From Acanthaster planci (lineage: Eukaryota; Echinodermata; Asteroidea; Valvatida; Acanthasteridae), in contig NW_019091356.1 of NCBI RefSeq assembly GCF_001949145.1, positions 4,367,211-4,427,210 on the forward strand: 60,000 nt of DNA. Direction: 5' to 3'. The translations under genes were made by a program, and so were the position numbers. The notes under the pieces were generated by a model that worked only from the letters and a program-made list of their open reading frames with translations, was not told the origin of the DNA and searched no databases. Positions 11,301 to 22,538 of the stretch are shown piece by piece. The stretch's first letter is position 1. Each line of letters starts with the position of its first letter.

Positions 11301-14300
11301 CTACGGTGCTTGTAACCTTAAGGCCATATAATCCTGTTCTGGCGGGACATTTGGTGTCAGGTAGGTCTCGTCTGGTCGTGTCGAGGCTTTCTTGGCGGCG
11401 TGTTTAGCGGGCGGTTTAGGCGCTGGTTTCTTGACCTTTGACCGTGGCTCTGCTGGATTCTTCGGCGGTGCTGTCGCGGTTTGTTTCAGTGGTGTTGGCG
11501 CTGTTTGTTTCGGTGGTGCTGTCGCTGTTTGTTTCAGCGGTGCTGTCGCTGTTTGTTTCAGCGGTGCTGTCGCTGTTTGTTTCAGCGGTGCTGGCGCTGT
11601 TTGTTTCGGCGGTGCTGTCGCTGTTTGTTTCAGCAGTGCTGTCGCTGTTTGTTTTGGTGGTGCTGGCGCTGTCGATTGAGGAGCACACTTAGCAGAGTTC
11701 TCCGGTGTGATTCGCTTGACGTACCTTGTATTCTTCTCGTCATCCTCCGCTCCTCCAAAGGAGGGGTTGAGGTAGGCCTGGTAGGCGGCCTCGCCTCCTT
11801 TGGATTTCTGATACTCATCGATGTCCTCATAGATGGGGTCACTCTTCTTACGGGCCGGAGGCAGGGCAGGGGGATTATTGTTGATTTGGCCTAGCCCTGG
11901 GAGACCGCTTGGGTCGTACGAACCGACGAAGGACGTGCTGCGGACCGACATGGGTACGTGGTCATCAGAGCCCCTGCACAAAAGGTCCATAGACAGATAT
12001 TGAAAAAATAATAAATGTAGATCAACTCTAAAAATTGTGTGATACAACTAAGTGCAGGTTATGAGAATAACAGGCCTAGAAGAGTAACATTTGAGGTAAC
12101 TGTTTCTCTTTATGGGAGATAATTTATTGGTGAACAATTTTACATTATGAATAAATAATAACGTTTGTCTTTCATTTTTTTCGAATAGAAAGTGGTAAGT
12201 TTGGTGGATTTAGTTTTTGGACCAATATATGTCTGACAATACCATTACCTGCCACCTTTTGACCGTGCGCATTTTACAACGCAACAGACAAGGATGACCA
12301 CCAAGATCAAGGCAAGCCCGCCCCCACTGGCACCAATTACAAGGGGCAGATTGAGGGCGCCATTCATCGGTGGTGCGGCCGTCGTTAGAGAGTAGGTTGT
12401 GAACTTGGTGAAGTCGCCTTTGCCTTCTGACACCGCAGTTGTTGCTGATAAAGACGAAAGAACAAGAAAATTGCTCGCGGTTATATAGGTAAAATCGTGT
12501 GCCACATAAAATCGATAGGAATGGTCAGTTAAATAGCACACCGTTGTACTTTTCTCAAAAGATTTGGTTTAACCTCGCCAGCAAATGCTTGTTCTCACTT
12601 TCAGCAAAGATCTCGGCAACCTCGAAGGCAGCCAGTCCCTGCATCCGCAAGAACTCGGCTTCGCCTACTTCCTCCACATCTCCCCCCGTCCACCTGTCGG
12701 CCCGAGAGAGTCGATGTCTGAGCCAGTCTGTCCAGTAGATGAAGTCGCCATAGATGGCAAGGGAGAACGGGTGAGCCGGTCCGCTGAAAGTCACCAGGTA
12801 CATTCGATTAGTACCGTCTAGGTCTGACATCTCGATGCGTCCGTGTAACGCATCGCACCAGTACATCACTTCCTCTGAGTAGGGATGAAAAGAAACGTTT
12901 TTAGAGCAACTTATTAAATCCACCATTCGATCAATACAGGGTGCGAAACTCTGATTGCAATCAGAGCTCATCTATCGAGGACAACGACGATGGCAGTGGA
13001 CACTTACCTTGGCTGTCGATTGCCAGGCAGTTAGGCCATCCCAGGTCCTGCTGGACCAGAACTTTTCGGTTGGTACCATCGCTTGACACCCGCTCGATTT
13101 TGGCCACCACGCCCCAGTCTGTCCAGTAGACGTCACTGGAAGTACATTGAAAGTGTCAAGCATTATCGTCAAAGTATGAGAATGATCTACAGTCACTGTC
13201 TCCTGTTCTTCCACATGTCCACTCATGGCTCACAGGAGCAATGGCCAACCACCATAAGATCCAATGTCTATCACCAAGTTTAATAGATAAACGTTCCAGT
13301 TGCGTTTCTTCTGTTTCTGAGATTAGGGTTCACACCTTGCGAATGGGCACGTCCCTACTTGGCTAACCCCACCCTATTATCCCCTTGAAGTAAACTCACC
13401 CATTCAACAAATTCACAGCGATAGCTCGGGGTTCGTCCAAGTCTTGATCGATGAAAACCCTGCTGCCGAGAATGCCGTCCATGCCTGCCATTCCAATCTC
13501 ATCCCTCTCCTCGTCCGTCCAGTACACGAGGCGGCGCCTCGTGTCCAGAGCTACACCAGCCGGATCTAGAAGCAGAGAAACAGAATTACACTGTTGCTTT
13601 GAAGCGTACTCTGTGCCTAACATGAAATTTCTCAGAACTGTTTTTTGTCGTTAATCAGCTTATAGAGATCATTAAATCCACTCGCAGCCATTTTACCGAG
13701 CCGAATACAAAGCTTTCCTGGCAATGCCCGCCTTTGTTCTTCCTGATGTCAATAGAAGGGAGCCAACCCACGCCTTTGTATTCTGGCTCGGTAAAATGGC
13801 CGCTGGTTGGCTTCTTTTTCATACAAAGGCGTTGCAAGTCCAGATTTTGTTTTATATATACGTCCGTGCTTCAGATGCTGAACTATCCAAGTAAGGCCTT
13901 AACGCATAGCACAGCGTTCCTATAAGCCAGCCATGGAATACATTTTTTTTCCTGGCAGAAACCATACCTACCGATAATATTCCCAAACAGCACGCTCTCC
14001 TTCATGGACCCGTCCAGCTTAGCCCGGCCGATAGCTGAGAGTGCCCGGTCGGTCCAGTACACCATCCCGTCCACATGATCGTAGGCAATAGCTACGGGGA
14101 AATCTAGCTCGCCTAGGGGTAAGGCTGAGACGTTGTAACTGGTAGTGGCTGCATCGACTTGGTAGATAGTGTTGAGTGAGGAGTCGGCAACTAGGATGAA
14201 GTGTTCTGTCGTATGGTCTAGGGATTGAATTAAAGCTTTATTGAATAAAAAGCCATTCTTGCAAATGCAACGATTCACAACGAGGATTGTCGACTGAGAT

Positions 14301-17300
14301 ATAAATCAGCGGGCCTAGATGTTATGCGTTGAACGTAATTTTAATGTGGACCTTTTAATTCACTAGTTCTTCACATAATCATCGCCAAACCACTGACGAG
14401 ACTTATTGAAGATGACGTTTTGAAATAATGTCATTAATGCTATATATCAAACCGGTAGCGGTCTTCGTTTGTGCATAACATTGATTTCGTTTACCGTATT
14501 TCTTTTGCAACGTTCATGCTGTCATAAACGACCACTGTTACAAAAGGCGACCAGACAAATGCCACATTATGGAATCCACTGCCTCTGCTGTTACCAAGAT
14601 GAAATCCACGGCTTCTCTTTCTCTTGCATGACCCCTTACTGTACTCTGGTATAAAATTCTTCCTGTCTTTTAGTGTCTTTTAGAACACAAAACTTACAGG
14701 TTTCACATGATTTCCTGTCATTGGCAAGTTGGTAACCTGTGGCACATGCGCAGGCTCGTCTGGCTGCGCCGGTCGGTAAGCAAAGATGATCACATCGACC
14801 ATTGTTGTCGCCACATGCGCCTATGGAAGTAAATTTGTGTCCACCATTGGTTAGTTTGATACAAGTATGTGTTACTATGAAACGGTATTGCTGGGGTATT
14901 ACAACGTATTACGGTGCACATGAACTCCAACTGTTATAACCAAAGTCACCGAAATGCGTCTTTGTTAGATATTATTACATATTAACTATTGCATGCACAG
15001 ACCTATAATGTTCCACACATGACCATATCACCTGGCAAAATTACCACACTACCATCATTGTTGATTCACAATCGAAATCTTAGGTTCACTACATTTTGAA
15101 ACAACTCTGGAGTTATGAAGGTAAGACAAAATACACGTTTCCTTATACTCCAAAAAGTTAAACCATCAGATAGAGTTACTGGGGAAGATAGGCTGGCAGA
15201 GGTATTCTCTGCCTACTCACCTGTTAATCCATCCATTTCCTCCGGTTGATAATCCTCATCCAGTGTTGCGATCCCCAAGGCCTGGTCTGGATGCTGGAAA
15301 GTTTGTAGGACTTGTCCCTCATCATTACCCTGCTTGCTGATGGCCATCACAGACCCGTTTACCACCGTAGATTGCCACACCGTAGCGTAAAGGACACCCT
15401 TTCAAAAGTGGAAGATGAGATCTTTGGACATTTCTTTAGGCACTGGGATTGTTTCCAAACAGAACGTAAACTACACCTTAAAAATCATAACAGTAAAACG
15501 TAAAGAACAAAGGAATCGTGAGGATAAACATAAACTGTTCTTTGAGATCTGTGTAGGGTGTTCAGACAGTTTGTTTCTCATAAACAAGTACTTATCACAC
15601 CAAAAAAGGCTATTGACACCTTTGGCGAGAGTCCTGCATTTAACGATCACTCATTTTTTTCAACTGTTTTCTTCACGGAAGATTTACCATAACGTCCTTC
15701 GCGTAAAGGAAAGATTTCAGCAATCATACACAAACTTACTCCGTAAATAGTTATATCAAAGAAGTCGGCGCCATTTCGTTGATAGAGAACTCTGCGGTCT
15801 TGCCCGTCATATGTTACTGACTCGATTGTGTCGGTTCCCCGATCAGCAAAGTATAGCCTACAGAAATATCCACACAATGGGTTATCCATGCATGTGTCAT
15901 ATCACCAGTTAGAAAAAATCACTTGAGGCAGCTGACCTTCACGCAGTATTGGACAAGTCCGGCGCAAATTATAGCTCGTCCAGTAGTGATATGCTTTCTT
16001 CTGCTTTTAACAATGCGCAAGCGCAATTCAGTTACAATCTAACGAGTCGGTCAAGTTTTTAAAATCTCATCGTTACATTTCACCATTGGCTTCAATTCTA
16101 GCAACGTACATAGTCATTGAAATCTCGTACAATTATTTTCATGTGAATGCTTCCCTCCGAAAGGATGAATGAAATCAGCCATTGATAACCAGCGGTGCGA
16201 CCAGACCCCTAGGCCTGGTCCTATATGATCGACTGGATCGTCCACAGCATTCATCGTTAGAGCGGTGTAAGTCGGCCTATAGTTAACTATAGTCGTCGCT
16301 CAAGCTTTCCTAATTAGTGATGAGGCTTTTCTGATGAAGTACATGCAGTTGAGACCAGACGCCGAGCCTATTATACACTCTAAAAATTTCCAGGTCAGAA
16401 TGACCCAATCTGACCCGGGGGGTTTAGAGTCTACATATACGTGCGATCTCGCTTTTTCAGGAGAGGGGAGCATTCCCTAGCACAATCAGCCCACGGTGAG
16501 AATTATCTTTTCTATCCTTTATAAAGGATGTTATTTCAACTCTCTTAAAGTACCTTTACCTTTTCTCCTCGAAGTCGATGACGAGTCCGCTAGGAGAGAT
16601 GAGATTCTCGTCTACGATAGCGAACCGTCCCGAGCCATCCATGTCGCTTCGCTCTATCCGCCCTTCTTGATCCGACACGCCACGGAGATCAGTCCAGAAA
16701 ATGAACCTTGCAAAGACGATGTCAAGACCTGGTCAAAACTCCAGTCACACTGCCAGTGTGATGGTGCTGTCTAGTTTGTATAATTGGCTAGAAATTTACG
16801 AATTCTTCGAAATGTACGGCAGGAAATATAAACTGTTAATTCTGACGAGGTAAGTTCCCTCTTCCATGTGTAATGATTTAGACTAAGTTCAAGTCTGCCT
16901 TTCAGACACAGTGCACACCATATAAAAGTGAATAGGATAAGCTTTTCTGCGTCGAGTTCATATAAAGCACTCTTACTTCTTGTTTTTTCACAACGATTTT
17001 TCATTACCAAGCAGGGAAACTCTATTTCAAACTTGAAAATATACCCTGATGATATGCCGCCATAGTAAGAGGGGCAATCGTGTTTAAGCTGAGGATTTGA
17101 ATTAAAAAGCATACCCGTCAAATGGATCGACAACAATGCCTCTAGGATTTAAGACATCTTCACTGACGATGATTGATCGATCCCTGCCGTCATATCGAGA
17201 CACGCAAACGTAGCTTAACAGGAAGTCTGTCCAGTAAAGATTCTTTGCTCGCCAGTCTACAGCAATACCTAGGAAAAGGTATGGGAAGGTTGGTTGGTCA

Positions 17301-18176
17301 GTTAGTCGGTTTAACTTGCTTACTTTGCTTGTTGTAGATTTGCTGGTATAGTTCCTCACCTTCAACGCTACCCAAACCATACAGTAGTTGCACAGGCTGC
17401 TGATCACGTCTGTACTGAAATATCTTCCGGGTGACAATATCGGAGAAGAAGATCAACTCTTCATCTGCATCTACTGCCAGGGCAACTGCAAAGTCTTGGT
17501 TGTCAAGGAGGCAGTTAGGATTACTGAGCTGCCTGTTATTGATCCGGTAAGTACAGATGGAAGTCCCTCTGGTTTCGACGATAGTGTTGGCTGCAATTTC
17601 AAATCGAAATGGAATCGATTTTTTTTTCTCTCAACATGTCTTTTGATAGTTATTCATTAGCATCAACGTTGGAGACAACTTCATGATTTAGGTCTACTAC
17701 TCTGTACTTAAATGCTACTTAAAGGCGCCTTTCCATATATGTACGTTTTTGGCGGCGTTGCGTACACGATGCGTTCGTGCGCTTCACTTTCACAGACACC
17801 AAATTCGACCCCATTAACAAAGCACACGTGTGTGTTGCTTTTGGCCGTCAAACTCGCTCCGACAGGGATTTTGAAAGATACGCAAAGCTTGGCGCAAGTG
17901 TTGACGCACAAATGGAAAGCCGCCTTTCTGTGTAGTACACCGTGAGGCATAAATTTTAACTCAGAATCTATAAATACATGTAGGCCTAGACCTACACGTA
18001 GTTGGAAAATAAGTTAAGCGCAGTATGATGCAGGTCCATACACATGTAGCTAGCTTCATATCTATATACATGTACTCACTGGTGGACACAACCAAGATCT
18101 TACCTGTCGTTCCATCGAAATATAAATCAGCCATCATAGCCATCACAAGTAAGTGTGGCCATAGCATAGTCGCCAT
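11301..18176 (-). CDS. Single-pass receptor with two YWTD (LDLR class B) propellers, one EGF module and a repetitive Pro/Lys tail
   Basis: Thirteen phase-consistent exons in transcript order: 18176-18104, 17590-17360, 17268-17115, 16706-16560, 15857-15740, 15398-15221, 14820-14698, 14217-13972, 13565-13400, 13135-13008, 12874-12599, 12444-12249 and 11973-11301, giving 902 residues. Order: short hydrophobic leader ([16 protein letters not shown]); first propeller to about residue 300 (FFSD, YWTD, FWTD, YFAD); one six-cysteine EGF module, 301-341; second propeller, 342-613 (four YWTD and one YWCD); Thr-rich stalk; transmembrane helix at about 647-670 ([20 protein letters not shown]); cytoplasmic tail of about 224 residues. 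The tail carries YEDI and YMAL (YxxPhi type), NPSF, a class I SH3-like KPAPKPP and about nine KQT repeats. This fits an LRP-related endocytic or signalling receptor, but it lacks LDLa repeats, a second EGF and NPxY. An alternative donor at 18080 would add eight residues in frame. Confidence 0.85.
11467..11681 (-). repeat. 24-base coding minisatellite in the receptor tail
   Basis: About nine near-identical 24-base units encode the octapeptide ATAPPKQT or ATAPLKQT in the cytoplasmic tail of the YWTD receptor. The unit length is a multiple of three, so copy-number changes keep the frame. The units differ mostly at PP/PL and T/P positions, and neighbouring copies are almost identical, which suggests recent unequal exchange. 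Confidence 0.9.
12949..12966. repeat. Perfect 18-base palindrome
   Basis: CTCTGATTGCAATCAGAG lies in the intron between exons 10 and 11 of the YWTD receptor. It reads identically on both strands. No function is evident. Confidence 0.6.
13687..13800. mobile_element. MITE-like element in the YWTD receptor gene
   Basis: The terminal inverted repeats, about 27 bases each (13687-13713 and 13773-13800), share GCCATTTTACCGAGCC and GAATACAAAG. They enclose about 60 bases of non-coding sequence in the intron between exons 8 and 9. No clear target-site duplication was found. Confidence 0.65.
16377..16431. mobile_element. Short palindromic repeat with ACTCTAAA termini
   Basis: The ends are ACTCTAAA and TTTAGAGT, and the interior holds two facing TGACCC / GGGTCA-type blocks. 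This compact foldback sits in the intron between exons 4 and 5 of the YWTD receptor. The boundaries are my estimate and no target duplication is obvious. Confidence 0.35.
17721..17927. mobile_element. MITE-like element in intron 1 of the YWTD receptor
   Basis: The two ends match as inverted repeats: AAAGGCGCCTTTCCAT at the left pairs with AAAGGCGGCTTTCCAT read on the opposite strand at the right. The interior is non-coding although open in places. No target duplication was seen, so the assignment rests on the termini alone. Confidence 0.45.
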
Positions 18177-20721
18177 CTCAAAAGATTTTCAGATTTGAAA
18201 TCAAAGTTTGTTATTCACGACCGACTGTCCCAGTCTGACTTGGCGAAACAAGGTCAGGCTGTGTTGTTGTTATTCCCACAACGCAAATCGCTATGTGGAC
18301 TGCACACTAAAGCGATTGTAACGAGAAACTTTTCAATACACAGGTATGGTGTCTCGAGTCATTACCAGCTAACCATCAACGATTGTTTTGGTGGATTGAA
18401 ATTTATGCATGACCAATTTTTGGGTAACACAGTCCGTCGATATTGCTGACCAAGGCTGCAACCACGGTCACTAATCGTACATGTCCTGTATATGTACCAT
18501 TATTTGCTGGGTTTATTGTGTCGTTGCTTCAGAGAAAAAAATAGCAATAGGCCTTCAGCCTGGACAAAGTGACCTTGCTCCGTAGGCTGTACGTGTTTGC
18601 GCCCAAAGGCAATGCTCTACTACTTGAGCGTTTAGTCACAGAACTTTGTGAAATTCCTTTAAATCATAAAAGTTTGCATGTAGTGAAGCGGTGTGTGGTA
18701 CATATCAAAGTTCTCTATCTGTTGGTGACAAGGATGAGTGTGTCGTGGTGCTCAGTCTCTGCGACTGATGATGACCGAGTCGGTTCTCCAAACTCCACAG
18801 AAAGCTTCACGTATGGGCATAAATCTGAGCAAAGGCTCCAGTACAGACTCAACGCATATTTGTCCCGGTTAGTCACAGAGTAAAATGAATTCGATTTTTC
18901 GCTGAGCTCACTCTCCCAGATGCCAGACTTTACATAATAGATGTAGGCCCTACACGATGAGCCTAGGCTATATTATTCCAAAGGACATCAGCAGAGTTCT
19001 TGAAGTTTCAAGTCAGCTAACACATATCACACCGGCAGTTGAGATTTCCAACTATATTCTACACCAAGTGAAGTTCGTTTTCGAAATTCTTGAATCATTT
19101 TCCTCAAGCCACGATGAGAAGGGCGCTGAAGACGAATGATGTATTTCGGGTTCAGTCTGAGATGTTGAACCAGGAAATGATGATGGTTATACTTGAATCA
19201 TCACGAACGCTATACACTCTCCATGACACAGCCGCTGAGAATGCGCTTAAGCTTCGAGTTTGTGTGTCTATCTACGCAACAGTGAATGGTCAGTCACCCA
19301 CTAGGGGTGCACGAGGGGGCCAACGAGGAGGGATCAGGGAACAATAGCCGCCTGATTACGTCAGAGACTGCAGCCAAGCTGTGGTATTGTTGAATGCATT
19401 GCAATGGTGGGACAATGCACACACTGAGTTACAATAGCACATGTACATGTGCATGCTGAGGTTCGGGCTTCAACTTTCTTCCACTATTTGCGGGCTTGCA
19501 GTGAGCCGCACTCTAACCTTGGGGTTAGGTCACGAGTCGGCGCTTCAGCGCTACGGCCTAGGTTTAGTAAACCACAGGATTATGAGTGTCCTGGCAGTAG
19601 GCTTACCGATAACGAAACGGCGCATAGTTTTGTACTGAAAAAAAAACAAAAAAACGGAAGGACATTCGATTCCCTCGAGATCGGTTCTCACTTCATGAAT
19701 TGTATCTGTTTATGATTCAAGGTTGTACCTTGAGAAGATGCGGAAGAGTTAAACTTTCTCATTAATATTCATTGATCATTGGTATCCATCTACTTAGTCT
19801 TAAAAAGGAAAAAATCCCCTATCTTGACTTGATTTGCGCTAATAAACTTCACTATTATTGTTTCTGATTTGTTATTGATACAATTAAAGTCCTCAAGACT
19901 TTTATTGAAGTAACCCGAAAGAGGGAGTGACAATGGGGAGGTGTACGCGTTGAAAGACATGTTGAGTATTGAGAACAAATTATCAGTCGCAGGAAATGTT
20001 ATTAAAATTAATGGGCAGTCCATGATGTGACAAGACGACCTTGCAAACACAATTGAAGAATGTATTATTAATGGCGGGAACGGCTGAATTCGTCAATATG
20101 TTGCGCCCGAGGAAAATGGGTGGTGATAACAATGTTTTCTTTTTCTGAATCAGGAAATTCTCGATGCATGAAAAGATATTTTACGAGAAGTAGGTTACGC
20201 CCACAAAAAGCACAGGCCGCCCTCAATATTCTCGACGTGTGAACACGAACTACATGTATTAACACCAACTGTGACACATCCGGGGAATTGCTTTTGTCTT
20301 CTTTCAGTGGTTCCCGGCAGTACGTGTTTATACTTCGTTGAAAGGGAACCAGCGTAGATGAACTCATTGAGCAAAACAGGAAGAATTTGACACCGAAGGC
20401 TAGAAACGGCGGAGGAATGCTATCGAATTTTCTCGACAGAGGACAAACGCTTGCTCCGTCTTAGTTCATTTTGTAACTTCTGATAGACTGTGCCACCTGG
20501 ACTCAAGTATGGTAAAGTTGAACGGTGAAGTTTTACAGTTGGACAGGAAAAGAATGTTATTTTGCTGTAAAACTTGATCCGATGCTTGTGAAGTTGGTCT
20601 GGTTGCCGGTACAGAAATGGCAGTTCATAAACGCATGTGTTTGCTTGAAAATGGAAATCCGATTGAGAGGGCAGTAACTAGACCGTTTCCATTTGGGTGT
20701 TTGAAGTCGAAATTACGGAGT

Positions 20722-20907
20722 AATTGCAGAATACCCCGCCACTCTAAAAAACGACCCCTGGAATAACTGGTTACGTGGAAACGACCCCTGGAATAACTGG
20801 TTACGTGGGTACAAGGTGAAAATCCCTTGAAAAGAGTGTGACACTTTGACCTGTACCTGGCTATAGTATGAGGTTTATCATGTGGGGTGGCGGGGCATTC
20901 TGCAATT
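20722..20907. repeat. Small inverted-repeat element containing a 30-base tandem duplication
   Basis: The ends are 20-base inverted repeats that differ at one position (20722-20741 and 20888-20907). Inside, a 30-base unit containing ACGACCCCTGGAATAACTGG is repeated perfectly head to tail (20749-20778 and 20779-20808). This resembles a MITE with an internal duplication. No target-site duplication was recognised. Confidence 0.65.
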
Positions 20908-21140
20908 GAGCTGAAATGACTTATGTTACTGATGGGGCGATGACCCTTTTTTTCTAGTCCAGATTGACCAGGTCAGAGGTTATTCCATTTATTGCACTTT
21001 GCAGCCAGGCAAAAAAGGGGCAGCCCTCCATTCACTCTGTACAGGCATGACAGGGATTTGCTTGTTTTCCTCATTTTTCATTGAATTAGGATAAAAACAA
21101 TTGAAACCTTTTCAGTATTGTGTGGAAGACATTTAGCCTA

Positions 21141-21999
21141 CCCCCAGAACTGTGGGGTCCGACGTCCGCTCCACTCCCATGAACCCCACAGAAAACAAGC
21201 CTTTTTCGCCATAAGCTCTACATGACGTTTAACAGTGCATGAACAGGGATTGTATTCTAGTTGTGTACCCATAGAAATGTTGCTCCATTTCCCCCAAGAT
21301 TTCTATGTATGGTACAGTAGCTTACATCACTTTGTTCTGAGTACCAAGAAAAAAATGGGCCAAAACCAGGCCGTTTTCCAAAAAAGGTGCAAATATTTCT
21401 GAGAGTCATGCAGTTCACGTGAACTTGCGAAGACGAGCAGCGACCAAATGGTTGACTATGGCTGCAATCGATACACAAGACATGGAAATTGGCTGCAGCC
21501 GCTTTCCATACTTGTGTGTGTAATTCTTAGCTGTGACTGGAATGAAGGGTTGAAATGGCAGTTGGCTGAGGTGCGCTGGGGGTCACACTGACCAATCACA
21601 TGGTTCCTTATTATTTATGCTAATATGGCAAGAATGACAAGCAACAACCGTTGAGTCCGATCACACGTGAGCGCCCATCGCAATAGCAGTGAGCCATGCG
21701 CACTTGTTTCAAAGACATCAGCTGCATCCGAATCTGTTGTGTAGAGCAAAGTTTAGGTCTTCACTCCATTAGAAATGGGCGGAGACGAGCAGACAATAGA
21801 CGTAGCCATAGCTCTGGAAGCCGTTTGGGACATGGCCATCGTTTACAGTTCAACAGCGTGCTCACATCTCTATAGGTACTTAATTACAAAGTACCTGTTC
21901 ATGCCCTGTTAAACATCATGTAGAGCCAAGGGCAAAAAAAGCTTGTTTTCTGTGTGGTTCATGGGAGTGGGGCAGACCTTGGACCCGACAGTTCTGGGT
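21141..21999. repeat. Large inverted repeat with ~105-base arms
   Basis: The left arm (21141-21248) and the reverse complement of the right arm (21894-21999) agree at roughly 85 percent of positions by eye. Shared blocks include CCACTCCCATGAACC and CACAGAAAACAAGC. The roughly 645 bases between the arms are non-coding. It may be a foldback transposon or two oppositely inserted copies of one repeat. It lies just upstream of the LRRFIP start. Confidence 0.7.
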
Positions 22000-22538
22000 A
22001 AGAGATATTCAGATTTTCAGTGAAACTTAGGGCATATTTGATGTTAAGGTTAAGAGTGTAGTCAATCATTGAGATTTTCTGCTTAGACCACAGCGCCATT
22101 TTTGCTCCTTTAAGTAGAGTGTAAAATATGGAATAGCCACTAACTGACCAATCTGGAAGAGGAATCGAGAAAAATCTTGTTGGTCATGGGGCAGTATAAG
22201 ACATGGCCATGATGGCACATCTACTGATAGGATCGCGCCACATGTTTTATTTAAATAACAACAACAGCCTCTGAGACACCACTGAGATGCCAGCAATGTG
22301 TAACCTCCGTGGGACGGTTGACTGTTACTTATTTCTGTTTCAGGCATGGAGCCATCATAGAAATCCGAGGAACTAAGGAGACTTCATTTACATCTCACAA
22401 AATTTTACAGTGAGGTCCATCTGTGCTGTACTTCAGTTGTGTTGGAATAATCCAGTACATGTTAACGTACGCTAATTCAGAATAAAAAAACAATCACGAC
22501 CGGTGCCCAGCTTCCAGTGTACCAGTGATACTGCTATC

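Larger units (their letters stand above)
18177..22538. other. Divergent intergenic region between the YWTD receptor and LRRFIP genes
   Basis: About 4.4 kb separates the start codons of two divergently transcribed genes, so both promoters should lie here or in unrecognised 5' exons. I see no convincing coding exon; frames near 18569-18883 and 19090-19347 lack splice context and family resemblance. The region holds a 30-base tandem duplication inside a small inverted repeat (20722-20907) and a large inverted repeat (21141-21999). An inverted CCAAT box (ATTGG on the other strand) occurs near 21593. Confidence 0.5.

Noticed and set aside
11392-11894. Several + strand and other-frame open reading frames made of [14 protein letters not shown] or SDSTAETN repeats
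   Set aside because: They are shadows of the 24-base coding minisatellite, whose unit has no stop in several frames. Only the KQT frame joins the receptor exons in phase.
18074-18176. Longer first exon of the YWTD receptor ending at 18080
   Set aside because: It keeps the frame but uses a weaker donor. The CAG-GTAAGA donor after 18104 with the acceptor before 17590 fits consensus and phase better, so the longer form is kept only as an alternative.
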